From Rhyzopertha dominica (lineage: Eukaryota; Arthropoda; Insecta; Coleoptera; Bostrichidae), in contig QCXZ01000041.1 of assembly GCA_025024175.1 (NCBI GenBank), forward strand, positions 4,335,786 through 4,399,785: DNA of 64,000 nt. Reading direction: 5' to 3'. Both the position numbers and the translations under genes were made by a program. The notes beneath the pieces are model-generated. The model worked only from the letters and a program-made list of their open reading frames with translations, was not told where the DNA came from and made no database searches. Shown here piece by piece: positions 43,758 to 55,961 of the stretch (its first letter is position 1; the number at the start of each line of letters is the position of its first letter).

Positions 43758-44671
43758 TTAAACGGAAGTAAGCAATGTGAGCTTCTCATTAAGCTGTAAC
43801 TGTGTTTTAAGAAGCTGTGACAATGTTATAACCATAAGAAGATCCTTAATGTTGCTATTAAACATCTCGGAAAACTGTTCGTTTGTCATGTGTGGTACTG
43901 AATTAACGAGATCCAATAAAGCTCGTCCAACTGCATTATCAGGATTCGCCCTGTTGGCTAAGACATCTTCAACATACGCCAACACTTGATCCAACAGGAT
44001 TGCCATCTTTTGTCCAGCTTCCGCAACTTGTGACAAATCCATCATGGGATGGACAGTTCTAGCTCTAGAACCGACTCCCATAGTTTTTTGGCACAGCTGG
44101 AGCCCAAACACTTCCGGATCATAGCATGTAACGTCAACATTAACAGGTGTAAACATGCATCCCTGTTTTCCATTAGGAACACCGAGTTGTACGCAAACGT
44201 AAGCCTTCAATCCCATTCGTGCACCTTGAAGATTGGTATCCAAGGTCACATGAACGGGGTTGTTGCATTCACGGGCATAATAATCGTGTATGACAGAGCT
44301 GTGGTTGGTTACTTCGTGACCCGTCGCCCACCAACCGACTATGTTTTCATTCGAGTTGACACGCTTATTTAGTTCATAGACATCCATGGCATAGCTCAAT
44401 TCTGCTTCCACTAGGTCATCGTACTCTTTGTGGGGCACACAAAAGCAGTTTGTTACTTCTACTATCCCTTTATCAGCGGTACCTGAAAGGATTGAGGTTA
44501 TACACCACATGGTACGTTATCCAAAGAAGTCTGTTAATGATTTCGAATCAAACGACTCTTACCAAGCAAGGTACCGATGACACGCAACGAATCAGCATTC
44601 CTGCGTTCATATGCGTCCACAATTTGGAATAAAACAACTGGATGCACCCTAACAGTGAGGTTAAACGCCAT
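43758..44671 (-). CDS. eIF3f: Eukaryotic translation initiation factor 3 subunit F
   Basis: Two exons: 44671-44563 and 44482-43758, joined across an 80-bp intron (GTAAGAGTCG...CCTTTCAG). The join restores TLLG-TADKG, and the total is 834 nt, 277 residues, normal for eIF3f. eIF3f is an MPN-domain subunit of the cytoplasmic eIF3 complex that organises the 43S preinitiation complex. Family landmarks: [20 protein letters not shown] at the N terminus, [71 protein letters not shown], and the C-terminal helical [20 protein letters not shown] and [17 protein letters not shown]. The start is the Met of MAFNLTV, where family similarity begins; an in-frame Met 17 codons upstream is less likely. The gene is divergent to the small ORF at 44954. 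Confidence 0.97.
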
Positions 44672-44953
44672 TTTCTTAACTTGACAGCTAATATCGCTGC
44701 CAACTTTTAAATATGACATCAACTTTGGTTGTATTGATCTACGAGCAGTATTGCAACTGGTCTTCTGAAAATCCCTACGTGAAATTCAAAATAGAAACTT
44801 TAATTCCTCGAGAATTCCACAAATAAGTGAATGGACTTTTCAAAATACAGATATTTCTCGTTAAGATTATTAGAAAATTTAACTATTTTGCACATATTGT
44901 TGGTTTTAAGCGTTATCAATTATGGGAGCCTGTGCCCACTTCAGGCGTAACTT
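44672..44953. promoter_or_regulatory. Putative bidirectional promoter region
   Basis: Only 282 bp separate the eIF3f start codon (-) from the small ORF start (+), so both 5' UTRs and promoters must lie here. No TATA box is obvious. The inference rests on spacing alone. Confidence 0.5.
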
Positions 44954-45100
44954 ATGGCACTGCTCAAAATGGTTTCGCGGCCCACCACTACCAAAGCTGT
45001 TCCTATGAATGCGTTGCTTTGGTATATCCGCAATGCAGGCGTGCCCGAGAAATACCAGTTTGTAGTGTGTGTGGCCGGGAATCTCCTAGACAAAACTTAA
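44954..45100 (+). CDS. Small ORF, 48 aa, candidate microprotein
   Basis: ATG at 44954 opens 48 codons: MALLKMVSRPTTTKAVPMNA, then a part with LLWYIRNAGVPEKYQF and a hydrophobic VVCVAG before the end LLDKT. Overlapping AATAAA signals follow at 45234-45243, about 135 bp after the stop, so a short independent transcript is plausible. The basic, acid-free N-terminal half and the short hydrophobic stretch would fit a small mitochondrial or membrane protein, but I do not recognise it. Alternatively it lies in the 5' leader of Nfrkb. A 112-codon overlapping frame (44827-45165) is less convincing in composition. Confidence 0.5.
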   Translation: MALLKMVSRPTTTKAVPMNALLWYIRNAGVPEKYQFVVCVAGNLLDKT

Positions 45101-45233
45101 CCACAAAAGAGCAGGTCGGTGTGTGTAAAAAAATACAATGTCGAGACCCCCTCCCCCGATTATGATACATTCATTATGTTTATTGACAGTTTGTAATCTG
45201 CGGCAAATGTTCCCAAAATGATTACATTACTGA

Positions 45234-45243
45234 AATAAATAAA
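45234..45243 (+). terminator. Poly(A) signal after the small ORF
   Basis: AATAAATAAA, two overlapping hexamers, downstream of the 48-codon ORF and 240 bp before the Nfrkb start codon. Confidence 0.5.
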
Positions 45244-45486
45244 CCGTATGCCTGTTTCGTCAGCGGTGCTAGTACAAAAAAACACCTGCACTATAAGGTG
45301 ACCTTCAAAGCTAACTATGATCTATGATTAAACATTAAAGTTCTGTAACAAACAGAGGATTTAAAAGTAATTAGCCACAAATAACAGAGGTCATGAACCA
45401 AAGGCTCCAATACCCATCAATTAATGCCTGATAGTGTATCACTGCTGTACATTTAACATGATATTTGCATTCCACAGAAATAAATA

Positions 45487-48400
45487 ATGGACACAGACAC
45501 ATCCTCAGATGAAAACACATCGTCAGAATGTACCACTGATTCGTCTGATGACGACAGACTAGAAACAGCGCAGTTGAGTGACGATGTCCAAATACAGTTA
45601 CCGCAGGGCCTCTGTGAACATAAAGACGTATTCGAGGAATTGTTTTCCTCCCACGTTTGGAACGCGTTCACTGAAAACCAGAAGCTACATTTATCGAAAT
45701 TCCTTCCAGATTTCCCCGAAAACGATCAGGACGAAAAAAACGTGACACTCCAGATGTTGCTGCAGGGCGACGACTTCCAGTTTGGTAGCCCTCTGTTGAA
45801 TTTTCATGAACATTTGAAGGCGGGGTATTTTAGACCGGATATTGCAAAGATGAGGTTGAAGATAAAGAAGGCGCAGCGAAGAGAAGCAAAACAGAGATAC
45901 AGAAGCTATCGGGAACGTCTCAAACAAGAATTACTGGAATCTCGCAACAAATTACTGGGTTTAGTTAGGAGCTTGCCGCCAGGTGTTGAACCAAAGTCTG
46001 AGAAGAAGACGTTGAATTTTAGTGATAGTTTAGTGCATCGAANAAAACGAAGGTAAGATGTTTTCTTAATTTTTTTTTTAATGTANCGTAACCCTCTAAA
46101 GCTTATTTGCTGTACAGAGTGTATCATGTTCTATGTTTTTATAAGGTATTTTGCAACCCTTTTTTTACTTTTTTTTGAGATAAATTAGCAGGGCAAAACA
46201 GATTTCGATTACCATTTTTAATTTTTGACATATAGCCAAAAATTGAAAAATTTCGATATATAGACCAAACTTGTGTTTTTAAATAAAATCCCTAATTGTC
46301 TATGACTCCATCAAAAAGAATGTTTTTTGTGCTTTTCAAAAATATATAACTTTCTATATTTATCTTAATAAATAAAAAAGTTATAGCCACTTTTTCAAAT
46401 TTGGTGAAAATATTATGTAGGAGTAAAAAAATATAGATGGATTGGAAGTAAAAATGGCAAAACCTTTTGTAAACTTTCTCTTTGGCTTTTAATTTTTCCT
46501 TATTTACCCAGTCATTGTTATTTATAGTTTTTATGTTGTCTTTCCCTAATTTATTTCTTTTTAAGGTTTTTTGAGGATCTATATTTGAATGCTGAAGTAG
46601 CTTAATATTCAAGATTTTAAATATCTTTAATTTTTGCTAATTTAATTCTCTCACATTTTGACAAGTCGATAATATTCATATTACTAACTATCAAACACCT
46701 GTTTGTAGAATAACACCCTAATATTCAGTTAAATTTACATTCCTCTTAGGAAGCCTGTAAATAGCAGCTACTGTTTTGGTGATCATCTGTACCATCTTTG
46801 ATTGTGAACATTTTTCTTTTAGGTATTTTCAAGAATTAGCCACAATTCGTGCAAAAGTGGAAGAAACTGGCTATTCTTCGGATGAAAACTATCCTGAAGG
46901 ACCGCCAGTACCACTGTCACGTAAGCAGAAGAGACACCTAAACAGTATTAAAAATACGTACATGTTGAGTGGTGACAAGGTGTACATTTCATCGATGGCA
47001 ACTAAACCGACAGGTTTAGATTTCGATAGGTACATATCGCCTAATTATAACCCGTTCTTTGTCAACGAGGACACATACAAAAACCTACTGGGCGAGCATA
47101 AGCGACGGAAAATCGAGAATCCCAGCGATCCGGAACTAGACACTAAAGGTATTTCCACGTGTGATATCGTGTACAGAACGCAGTTGCCCTACGTAAAGAG
47201 ACTTCCTAATGTCGCTCCATTGAAACATCACATAAAATTGTCGAACAAGAAACGGTTAAAACGGGAACCCAGTGCAATAGATTCGAACGACAGCAAACCG
47301 TTTGCGGGTCACAGCTCGAATTCCGAAGTCGACTCGGATTCCGACGCTTATTCGGTGTTAAGTTCGAACTCGATTAAGCAGAGGATGAAGTCGAAACTGA
47401 TTAAGAGTGGCGGGAGCGTGACTACACCAGTCAAAGTCAAAACAGAAATCAAACAGGAAAGTGTAGAAGCGTTTTCGCCACCTAAACCTGCACCTGTTGA
47501 AAGTGTAAATAGCGTGCCGAAACCCCCACCCTATTCGCAGTACGGGAAAGTTACCCCCGCTACTTTTTCGGATCTGGATGGTATCGATATGATGAATCTT
47601 CCAATCGATTTGGAAGACTCTAATATTGATATATTGGAGTTGAATACTAAACCCGAATTAATGCAAGAAACACATTCGAATTTCTTATCTTTGATCAGAG
47701 ATATAATTTGTTCGACGAACGAACATCGGATGACCATCAAAACTCTGGAGGAACGCTTAAAATCCTGGCAAGAGAATCCCATCAGTCCTTTGAACGACTG
47801 GTATAGTTTATCGGAGAACTGGGTTGGGCTTCTTCAATCGGCGATAAATTTCTTGAGCGGCAATTTCCCCGAACAACCTGAAGAATTTGTTCCGTATATT
47901 GAATACAAACCTCAGCTGGACGCTTACCAATGGATAGGGGCGGGAAGAGATTCTGACAATTTACTCTCGCCCCTCGCCCAGTATTGGCTGGAACACAAGA
48001 ACGAAATTAAAACGACGCTTGCCGGTCGCGAACGCGAAGAAGTTGATGTGGAAGTCGTTGATCGATCCCAAACGCCCCCTCCACCAAGATGCCCCACTAC
48101 TTGGACCGTGCGAAAAGCGGATCTCGAAGAAATCAAATCGTTTCGTGAACAGGAGAGAAGAAGATACGATAATCCGCACAAGGCATTCACGTACCGTTGC
48201 AATGGATATGAGAGCGTTGTTGGGCCACTTAAAGGCATCTATAATGCTTCAGTTGGGAATACTAAAGCTAGAGGGCACACCATGCTAAACGCAGATCGTC
48301 CAAATTTCGTCACGATACTGTCCTTGGTAAGAGATGCGACTGCACGGTTGCCAAATGGGGAGGGTACTCGAGCCGATATTTGTGAGCTCCTCAAGTCATC

Positions 48401-51400
48401 ACAGTACATCTCCAGCAATGCTCCTGATAACGTCCTACAATCGGTCGTTAGCGGAGCTTTAGATCGCATGCACACCCAGTTCGATCCTTGCGTGAAGTAC
48501 GATCCCAAAAGAAAAATCTGGATCTACCTTCACCGAAATCGAACGGAAGAAGATTTCGAACGCATCCACCAGCAATACCAAGGAATGAATAAGAGCGCGA
48601 AGAAGCACGTAACCAAACCGAAAACGCCTTCCAAACCCAAGGCAAAGGTCGAGAAGGCCTCGAAAACCACCAACAAAGAAGCGACTGAAAAACAGAAAAC
48701 TGTCCAACCCACAACAGAGGTCGTGACTGCTCCAACCGTGAGTCCGAAACCATCAACTTCCACGGTGGAACCAGCTCCAGAAGCAACGCAAAAACAGGAA
48801 CCGGTTACTATAAAACGGGTGCCCACCAAGCTCCAACAGAAGATGGTCCAAGAAGAGAAGGAAATCAACGAGGCTCTCCAAGCGATAGTTCAAAACCAAG
48901 CTACCACCGCGATAACGAAACAAGTCACGAGCCCAAAGCCGGGAAAGAGCCTGGTCAAGATTATATCTCCAAACGCGGGAAAATCCCTAATAATCCAATC
49001 AAGCGGAAATCACATCTTAAAACACACCGTGCACGAATCTAGAGGCACGAAGCAAATAAACCAACCCCAGATCCTCACCCAGCAACAGCTCATCCAACAA
49101 CTGAGTGGCCAGCAGAAGCAAACCGTCCAGATCATCCAGAAACCCGCCAAAACGGAAATGTCCGAAAAGAGCGAGCAGAAAGTAGTGATGCAGCCTCAGG
49201 TCATCCAAAGCATCAATCCCCAACAGCTGAAGAACGTGACTCTGTTGAGGAACACTCCACACACGCAGAATTCTCTAACTCCGGTCACGATTTCTCTCCC
49301 GCAACCTAATAACACGATAGAATTGGTGGATGTCGAAGAAATCGCAAGCACTGGTGAAGAGGGTGGCAGGGAAGAAGTTCCCATAGGCAAGCAAGTGAAA
49401 TTGCAGACCAGCACGACGTTGACCGCCGCCCATCAACAACAGATTTTGCAGACTTTAAAGAGCAAGGGTTTGCCCGTGCAGTCTACATTACTGAGTCCAC
49501 AACAGCACCAGATTATCTTGAAGCAGAAGGCTGCAGTTGCACAGTTGCAGTTACAGAAGCAGGCTCAGCAGGGGACGTCACTATTGGGGCAAGCTAGGAC
49601 TATCGCAGGCAAGTTAACTAAAATTCACTTTTTGTTGTAATTTTTTGGTTGTCATAAATTGACTGTTGGCATGCACTTTATACAGGGTGGTCCATAAATA
49701 ATGAAACACAGTAGATCCACATATTCTTTGCACAAAAATAGTAAGAGTAAACCAAAAGCAAATAGTAACAAAGATACAGAGTGTTAAACTTCAGATTTTG
49801 TTTTAAAATTGACTATTAGTAGCATGTGGCGCCATCTACATAACTTTTTTGTCAGATATAAATGTCTGCCCTTTTTCAACAAGAAATGTATACTTTGTAG
49901 AAGTCGCTATCACTAACCCTTTTTGAGATATTACCATTATAGTAATGTAATGATTATTTAATAGTATACAACATTTCCAGTAGTCTTTGATTAAAACAAG
50001 ATTAAAAGCAGACAACAAAGAAAGGTAAATTTTATTTTAAACACATTGCAAAACAGTTAAAAAATATTATTATTTGTATTTATAAAAAGTGGGATATATG
50101 AATTGTATTTAATAAAACGTATTTATCAATTCTATATCTGCAAATGATTGCCTATTGTTTCGGGAAGTGGATCATGAAAATAATATATTTCTAGCCATTT
50201 TCGTTTTGAAGATATACAAAATGGTATATCTTACTATAATCATCAAAATTTTCAAAAAATGTCAAATAACTCACAAACAGTAGTACGGAGATATAATGTA
50301 ATATTAACAAACTGACATTTATTTTTTATGAGAAGTTCAAAAATGCAATAAGAAAGTTAACTGATTATAACAAAAATGCCAAACATCTGGATGTTAGGCA
50401 TTTTTGTAAATGTATGTTTCTAAATTTTTATTTATTTAAATGGTAACAATTATTTCAAACGTGGTGCATTATCATTTTGTCATTTCACATTTCTGAAAGA
50501 AATCATGAAGCATTTTAAAAGAAAAATTAATAAAGGCACCACTTGTATTCCAATAAATTATCCTTTGGTGTGAACTCTGAAATTTCTGGAGTCATGTGAT
50601 ATGTGATTCATTTCTTTGAAAATAAAATGGTGCATCTATAAACATTACAAGTTGACAACTGTAATTTCAGAACCCGGAAATATGAAACCTGTTGCCATAA
50701 CTACTCAAGCACCGGTCGTCGCAAAAGTCCTTACAAACGCAGCAGGTCAAGTTATTTCCGTGGGCAGTCTTTTAGCACATCAAAAACAACACGGATCATT
50801 GCCGCAAGGTATTATTAAATCAACCCATACACATGTAGATCCAACGATTTTGATGTGTTCCAAAATAGGTACGACATTGCGAGTGTCTGGCGCCAAGCCT
50901 GGCCAGCCAAACATCATCCAGCTGGCGTCTCCCGTGCAAAAACAAAGCTCAGTGGCGCACTTCACCGTCACGTCTCAAAACAACCTGATCACCCTCACGA
51001 ATCAACCGAAACTCGTCGTGGCCACATCACAAACCACATCCGTCACTTCCACCGTGACCATAACGAAACCCATCACGAAAACAATCACAAAAACGCANAC
51101 CGTCGGTAAACTGCCCCAGAAGGTCACGCAGCAGCTAATAAACGCAAAGATCATCACCCAGACCGTGGACAGTCAAAAAATCGTCCAGCCGAAGATCCTG
51201 GTTGGCCAACAGAATCAGCTCAAGTCGGCAGTGACCAGGACTGTCTCGGCCACGAAGCCTTCCGCCTTGAATCCGAACGCCAACACGATTCGAATGGTCA
51301 ACGCGGCCAATCTAAACATAACCCACATCGGGGGGAAACCGGTGTTGTTGGCGGGAAAAGGCAGCACGATACAGACGATCCAGGGGCAGAACGTCATCTT

Positions 51401-52530
51401 ACAGACGCAACCCAGCTCCAGTAATCCGGGCATAGTCATCCAGAATCCGTCTAAAGGCGACTCCAATCCGGGCACCAACGTCAATTTGCTCGGACAGAAC
51501 GCTCAGGTAGTCATAGGTCCGCAGTTGAAAGTGCAACAGTCGCCGCAGGTGGTTTTGAGTTCGAGCGGGAAGTGCTCGACGCAGCAGAATCCTTCGCCGG
51601 GAGCGATCGTGTTGGGAACGAACCAGATGAGGCTGCAGACGAGTTCTCCGAGCAACACGCAGAGAGTCGTTCTGGCGAGTTCCAGCCAGGGAGGACAGAT
51701 AGTGGCGCAACAGATTCTACTTCCGGCTGGGTTCCAAGGGGCCGCCTTTAACATTAAGGCACTTCAGGGGGTCAAGGTGATTCCTATCGCTCAAGCACAA
51801 CATGTGAAAGGTAAGAACTTCTTCTACATACCATCTTACCTTGCTCGAAAATTGTTACAATTAAACATCCAGGAGAAAACCCTTTGAAACTTATGAATCT
51901 GAAGTTAATGAACGTATGCATTTCCCCTGTTTTAATTTTTATCCTCAAAAAGAGGAAGTTTAAAAATTCCAAATTTTTGTCAACATTTGTCTCTCTCTAG
52001 TTTTGGTTCAAAGCCAAATATGCAATTTCTGGAAACTAAAAGAACTGCTTTTATACTTTAGCTAGCACCTAAAAAAATGTCATTCAAGTTGCTGCAGAAA
52101 TAATCCTGTAGAAAGTCACTAGTGGAACGTCCACATTTGTGCAAATGCACTTTCTATACAGTCAGAAAAAATCATTTTGCAACAAATAGTTCTTACCGAC
52201 TCATTATCTTACTTCACTTCTTCTTATTGTTAGAGAGTGCTGTAGCGGATTTTTGCTTCAAACGCCTAGAGAACATTTGCATCACCATAGAAGGTTTCAC
52301 TAATTACTCTTTGAATTTTGCCTAATTTTCTTTACTATCATCATCTTCCAAATCCATTTCAGAAAAATTAATAATTCAACTTTAAGCATTGCTTCTCCCA
52401 ATTTGTAGGTGTACAAGGCAGGCAAGTGTTTGCCAGGCTTGTTAGTCCAACAAACGTACCTAGAACTCCACAACCTGCAAGCACTCCAACAGAAGTAGTC
52501 ACTGCAGAAACCGCACCCACCACAGAATAG
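45487..52530 (+). CDS. Nfrkb: Nuclear factor related to kappa-B-binding protein, INO80 complex subunit
   Basis: Exons 45487-46052, 46823-49608, 50671-51810 and 52409-52530 give 4614 nt, 1537 residues. NFRKB is a metazoan subunit of the nuclear INO80 chromatin-remodelling complex and regulates the deubiquitinase UCH37. Exon 1 holds an acidic start and the DEUBAD region (about residues 30-150: QNDEK-type core LPQGLCEHKDVFEELFSSHVW, HLSKFLPDFPEND, FGSPLLNFHEHLKAGYFRPD). Exon 2 carries HKAFTYRCNGYESVVGPLKG and the winged-helix-like domain at about 680-760 (FVTILSLVRDATARLPNGEG, RADICELLKSSQYI, SGALDRMHTQFDPCVKYD, IWIYLHRNRTEEDFERIHQQ), close to vertebrate NFRKB. The C-terminal half is Gln/Thr/Val-rich and disordered. 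Intron 2 begins with GC, not GT. Two codons contain N. A CCACAG just before the ATG suggests an upstream non-coding exon. Confidence 0.96.
49682..49860 (+). repeat. Solitary mariner-like transposon end in Nfrkb intron 2
   Basis: TA followed by CAGGGTGGTCCATAAATAATG resembles a Tc1/mariner-type terminus. I see no matching inverted end in the intron, so only one end remains; its inner limit is arbitrary. Confidence 0.4.
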
Positions 52531-53928
52531 AGTTGGAAATATATAGGATTAGGTAAGAAACAGTCCCCTTTTGTTTTCGAAAGGCGCCTGTATAAAATGG
52601 AAGTAAGAAACATGTGTTCAGCGTAATCTTTGACCTTCACTTTAAAAAGAATTGTCGGAATAGGTGATATATTTTAGTACCTAATTTGTACATGAGGCTG
52701 TATCAGTGAATAGGTTACATTTACTTGTTGTATATATGAAGGTTTAATGTTTATGCTTTTTCGCTTTCACAACAAATAACTTATGTGTACTGTATTAGGT
52801 TTTAGTTGTAAATAAAATATGTACTTGATTTTTACATCATCATGTTATGGTCGACGTCATTTTCAAATAAAAGCACATAATTTATCATATTCATAATGTC
52901 TAATCACTGAACGACAAAAGATGAGGTATACAAGGAGCACAGTTTAAATCAGTTCCAATAGATGGAAACATAACACTACATCAGTGCTGCCAATTTTTCA
53001 CTAGATCTAACAATTTTAGTTCTTCTATACCAATATACCGATTTAAAAACATTTTTTTACCCATTTTTTGTGACAATTTTACTTGGAAATAGAAGAGTAC
53101 ATTTCTTGCATACATACTTTTCAACATACAATAAGCACCGGTTCTTTTTGTTATCACAAAAGCCACTAAATGTAAGCTGCAGTCGAAAGGAGTAAACAGA
53201 TGTCACCAGTAATTCTATGACTGCGGAGTGTGATTCACCCTCAACTCCCTCACCACTAGAAGGCACAGTTACGCAAATTTTTTTTCAATATACCTTCAAT
53301 AAGACTCAAGTCCTGAACGAACCAGTGAACAAAAGAGCGACTTTATTGAATTCGTGATGAAAAACCAGGATTCCTGTAAGCATTAGAACCAATCTTTTGA
53401 ATTTAAATTCTAAAGTACTTTCTACAGGTAAGAATGTAAGTACCTTACACCAGTTAAATAAATCTGTGATAGTAGATAAGTGTCTTAATTGTTATATTAG
53501 GAGATGTATTGTTATTGTAAGTATTTATATTTTGCAACCTTTCCCCCAATACGTTTTTACATCTAAGGTAATCTAACAAACTTAATAAATAAATGGAAAA
53601 TTAATTAGTAATTAAGCAATTAAGTGCCAATTAATTTCTTAATAAGCTCCATATTCTTCAACTCAGACAGGGATCTCAATCCAAAGATCCACCACATCTC
53701 TGTTGAGTAAACTACAAAGAATGAAAACAGCACCCTCAAATTAATAAATTTTCTTTGTTTTAATTTTTGATTTATAATAGTAATTTGGAAAGGATGTCTT
53801 TAAAAACTCCACAGTTGTTAATAAAAAACTGTATTTAAAAATCTCAATTTGTACAATGTACATCATACAGGTAAAGTTGAAAACCTACCCAAATTCAAAC
53901 TTACAGCTTTGATATATATATAAAACAC
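52531..53928. other. Nfrkb 3' region and convergent intergenic DNA
   Basis: AATAAA at 52811-52816 and 52866-52871 could end the Nfrkb transcript. The rest lies between two convergent genes; I see no further gene. Degenerate frames up to 90 codons on the minus strand are shadows or noise. Confidence 0.5.
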
Positions 53929-55122
53929 TCAACGTGAAATGTATTCAACAACGGGATCGTCACTTCTCACCTCGTCGATTATGTTCAGAAGGATCTGTAA
54001 GTCCTTAAACGTGTTTATAAATTGGGGCGCGCCACTTAAAGTCACAGCACAACTACCGAAATTGATGTCGCACTTGCGGGTTTCAGTTCCTATGGCGACA
54101 TGTCTTTCACTGTTCGTTCGACTGTTAAAAAGAATCATCACCACTGTCTTGCTCATCATAACCACGTTGATCTGCCAGCGGTCCTCAAACGATTGCAGAT
54201 ATGTCATGTTATCTGGACCGATGGCGAATCCCAACATCACGGTTTGATTGACGGCTGGTTCATTGTTACAACACAAGAAATAACGAATGTCATAGATAGC
54301 TTTTTGGAATGAGCCATTCGGTTTCTTTAACATACCGTTCAGGAACATGCGATTTGATACCTTTAACCTCTTTCTCTTTATAGGTTTCATAACATCTGTA
54401 TTCGTGTATCTCGATGTTCGCCTTGACTGCACTACTTTATTTAAAGCACTCTTAATTTCCGGTGGTATTTCAAAATCTAAGAATTTCTTGTTTGGTGTTT
54501 TGTTTCGCTTGGAGCAAATGACGTTCGTGAAATAATCTCTGTTGTTTCTGGTCGGTGACGATTCACGTTTTTTAACAAAAATCAATTTATTCTTTTTATC
54601 ATTTGATTTTTGTAAATGTGATAGTTTCTTCAATCCTCTTTTCGATGGCCGTCCTCTTTTCAATGGCTGCTTAAGTTCAACCTTTTCCGTACTGATTTTC
54701 CCATTTGTTCGTTTCCGACGCTTTTTTGCTCTAACAAGCAACAATCTATGTTCGTAAGGTAGAAGTTCTACAATACAATCAAAATCTTAGACACCAAAAC
54801 AAATGAAAGACACAGTGCTACTTTACCTGAACGGAGCATGCGATTTACATGTACTCTTGCAACTTTGTCATCAATTGCAACCTCATCCAAGCAAATCTGG
54901 TAAGACACATGTGCCCCTCTCTTTGCTGGAAGTATGGTGAAATCATTAGTATGTTTCTGGGATAATGTACACCCATTGCAAGTGTCCTTTTCTAACCTTT
55001 CTACAGACACTATTACATTTTTGCAACGTTCCAATTCAGGTTTCGTAGCATACACAACTATTGCTTTCTGAAAACATCAACATTAATTGCTTAAAATAAC
55101 AACAACTGTAATCCAATACCAT
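53929..55122 (-). CDS. Unrecognised basic protein with AT-hook-like motif (360 aa model)
   Basis: Model: ATG 55122-55120, exon 55067-54827, exon 54767-53929, with introns of 52 and 59 bp. The second intron is firm (TCAG|GTAAAG...GTATTGTAG|AAC). The first is an inference: an exon ending exactly at ATG|GTATTG in a good start context (CAAAATGG) and an acceptor TTTTCAG|AAAGC, both phase 0. Total 1083 nt. The N-terminal domain is Cys-containing (ERCKNVIVSVERL, DTCNGCTLSQKH, SYQICLDEVAIDDKVARVHV). The middle is strongly basic, with AKKRRKRTNGK and the AT-hook-like KRGRPSKRG. The C-terminal ~130 residues look globular (YDIRYFLCCNNEPAV, QSFEDRWQINVVMMSKTVVM, CDINFGSCAVTLSGAPQFI, LQILLNIIDEV). I know no family for it; a nuclear DNA- or RNA-associated role is suggested only by composition. 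Confidence 0.75.
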
Positions 55123-55961
55123 TTTGAAGCTCCTGATAACAGTTGAAAATAGTTTAATATGTTCATTGATAGTAAATTGTTTAAAATTTGAAGCTGTTTC
55201 GCTGGATCAGCAAAACATTACATACATTGCACACTATAACTAGTAGTTGCCGAAAAATACTAATTTTCAACGTTTTTTAATTCGTTTATTACCGCAAATA
55301 AAATAACCAAGAAAATTGGCGCACTTGTGAAATCTACATAGGTGTTGCCAACGTGTGCAGTCTGCGCTGCACAAACCCTAGTTATATACTTCAGTTCCAA
55401 AGTTCCGTAGCCAACCGCCAAAGTGTATAATATAATTCAAAATGATCACGGTTGTAAAAAACAATATCTAACAATGTACAGTAGAAAACGTAGCTCAAAC
55501 TGGCTACTGCCGTTAATTTTCACATCGTCTATTACTGGAAAGAAACCTCGGTCTGGCAACCCTGCGTTGGAGATATCTTTACTTCAGTGCATCCGTTATT
55601 TCCCGTTTAATCAAAATCGCGTTTAACCGAAAATGAAAAAATTAATTTTTTTGCAATAACACGGTACTTCATGGGAATAGCAATATAAAAAACACACAGT
55701 ACGTTAATAACATCAAGAGATTATTTTTAAACATAAAAAATATGGAATATTACAGTAATTGAGTTTTTCTTTTTTTAGATTACCATCACTGCTGCAGAAT
55801 TCATACTGTTCATACTTCATGTCGGAAGGTTGGAGAAAACTGTCAAACTTAGAACCCGTCAAATTGGTGATCTGGGCATAATATTAATTTAATTTTAATT
55901 TAAAATGTAATCATTATTTACATATTTTGCTGTGTGTATCATTTGCTGCACCGCGAGCATC
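55123..55961. promoter_or_regulatory. Divergent promoter region between the unknown gene and ZC3H14
   Basis: The 839 bp between two start codons pointing away from each other must hold both promoters and 5' UTRs. No defined element is visible. Confidence 0.5.

Noticed and set aside
44827..45165. 112-codon plus-strand frame near eIF3f
   Set aside because: Composition is erratic and the overlapping 48-codon frame with a start and poly(A) signal is more plausible.
48448..48868. Two overlapping 112-codon frames antisense to Nfrkb exon 2
   Set aside because: Shadows of the strongly biased Nfrkb codons; no independent start or splice signals.
49609..49614. GT donor at CAA|GTTAAC for Nfrkb intron 2
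   Set aside because: Using it shifts the frame and destroys the downstream coding sequence; the GC donor four bases upstream keeps it.
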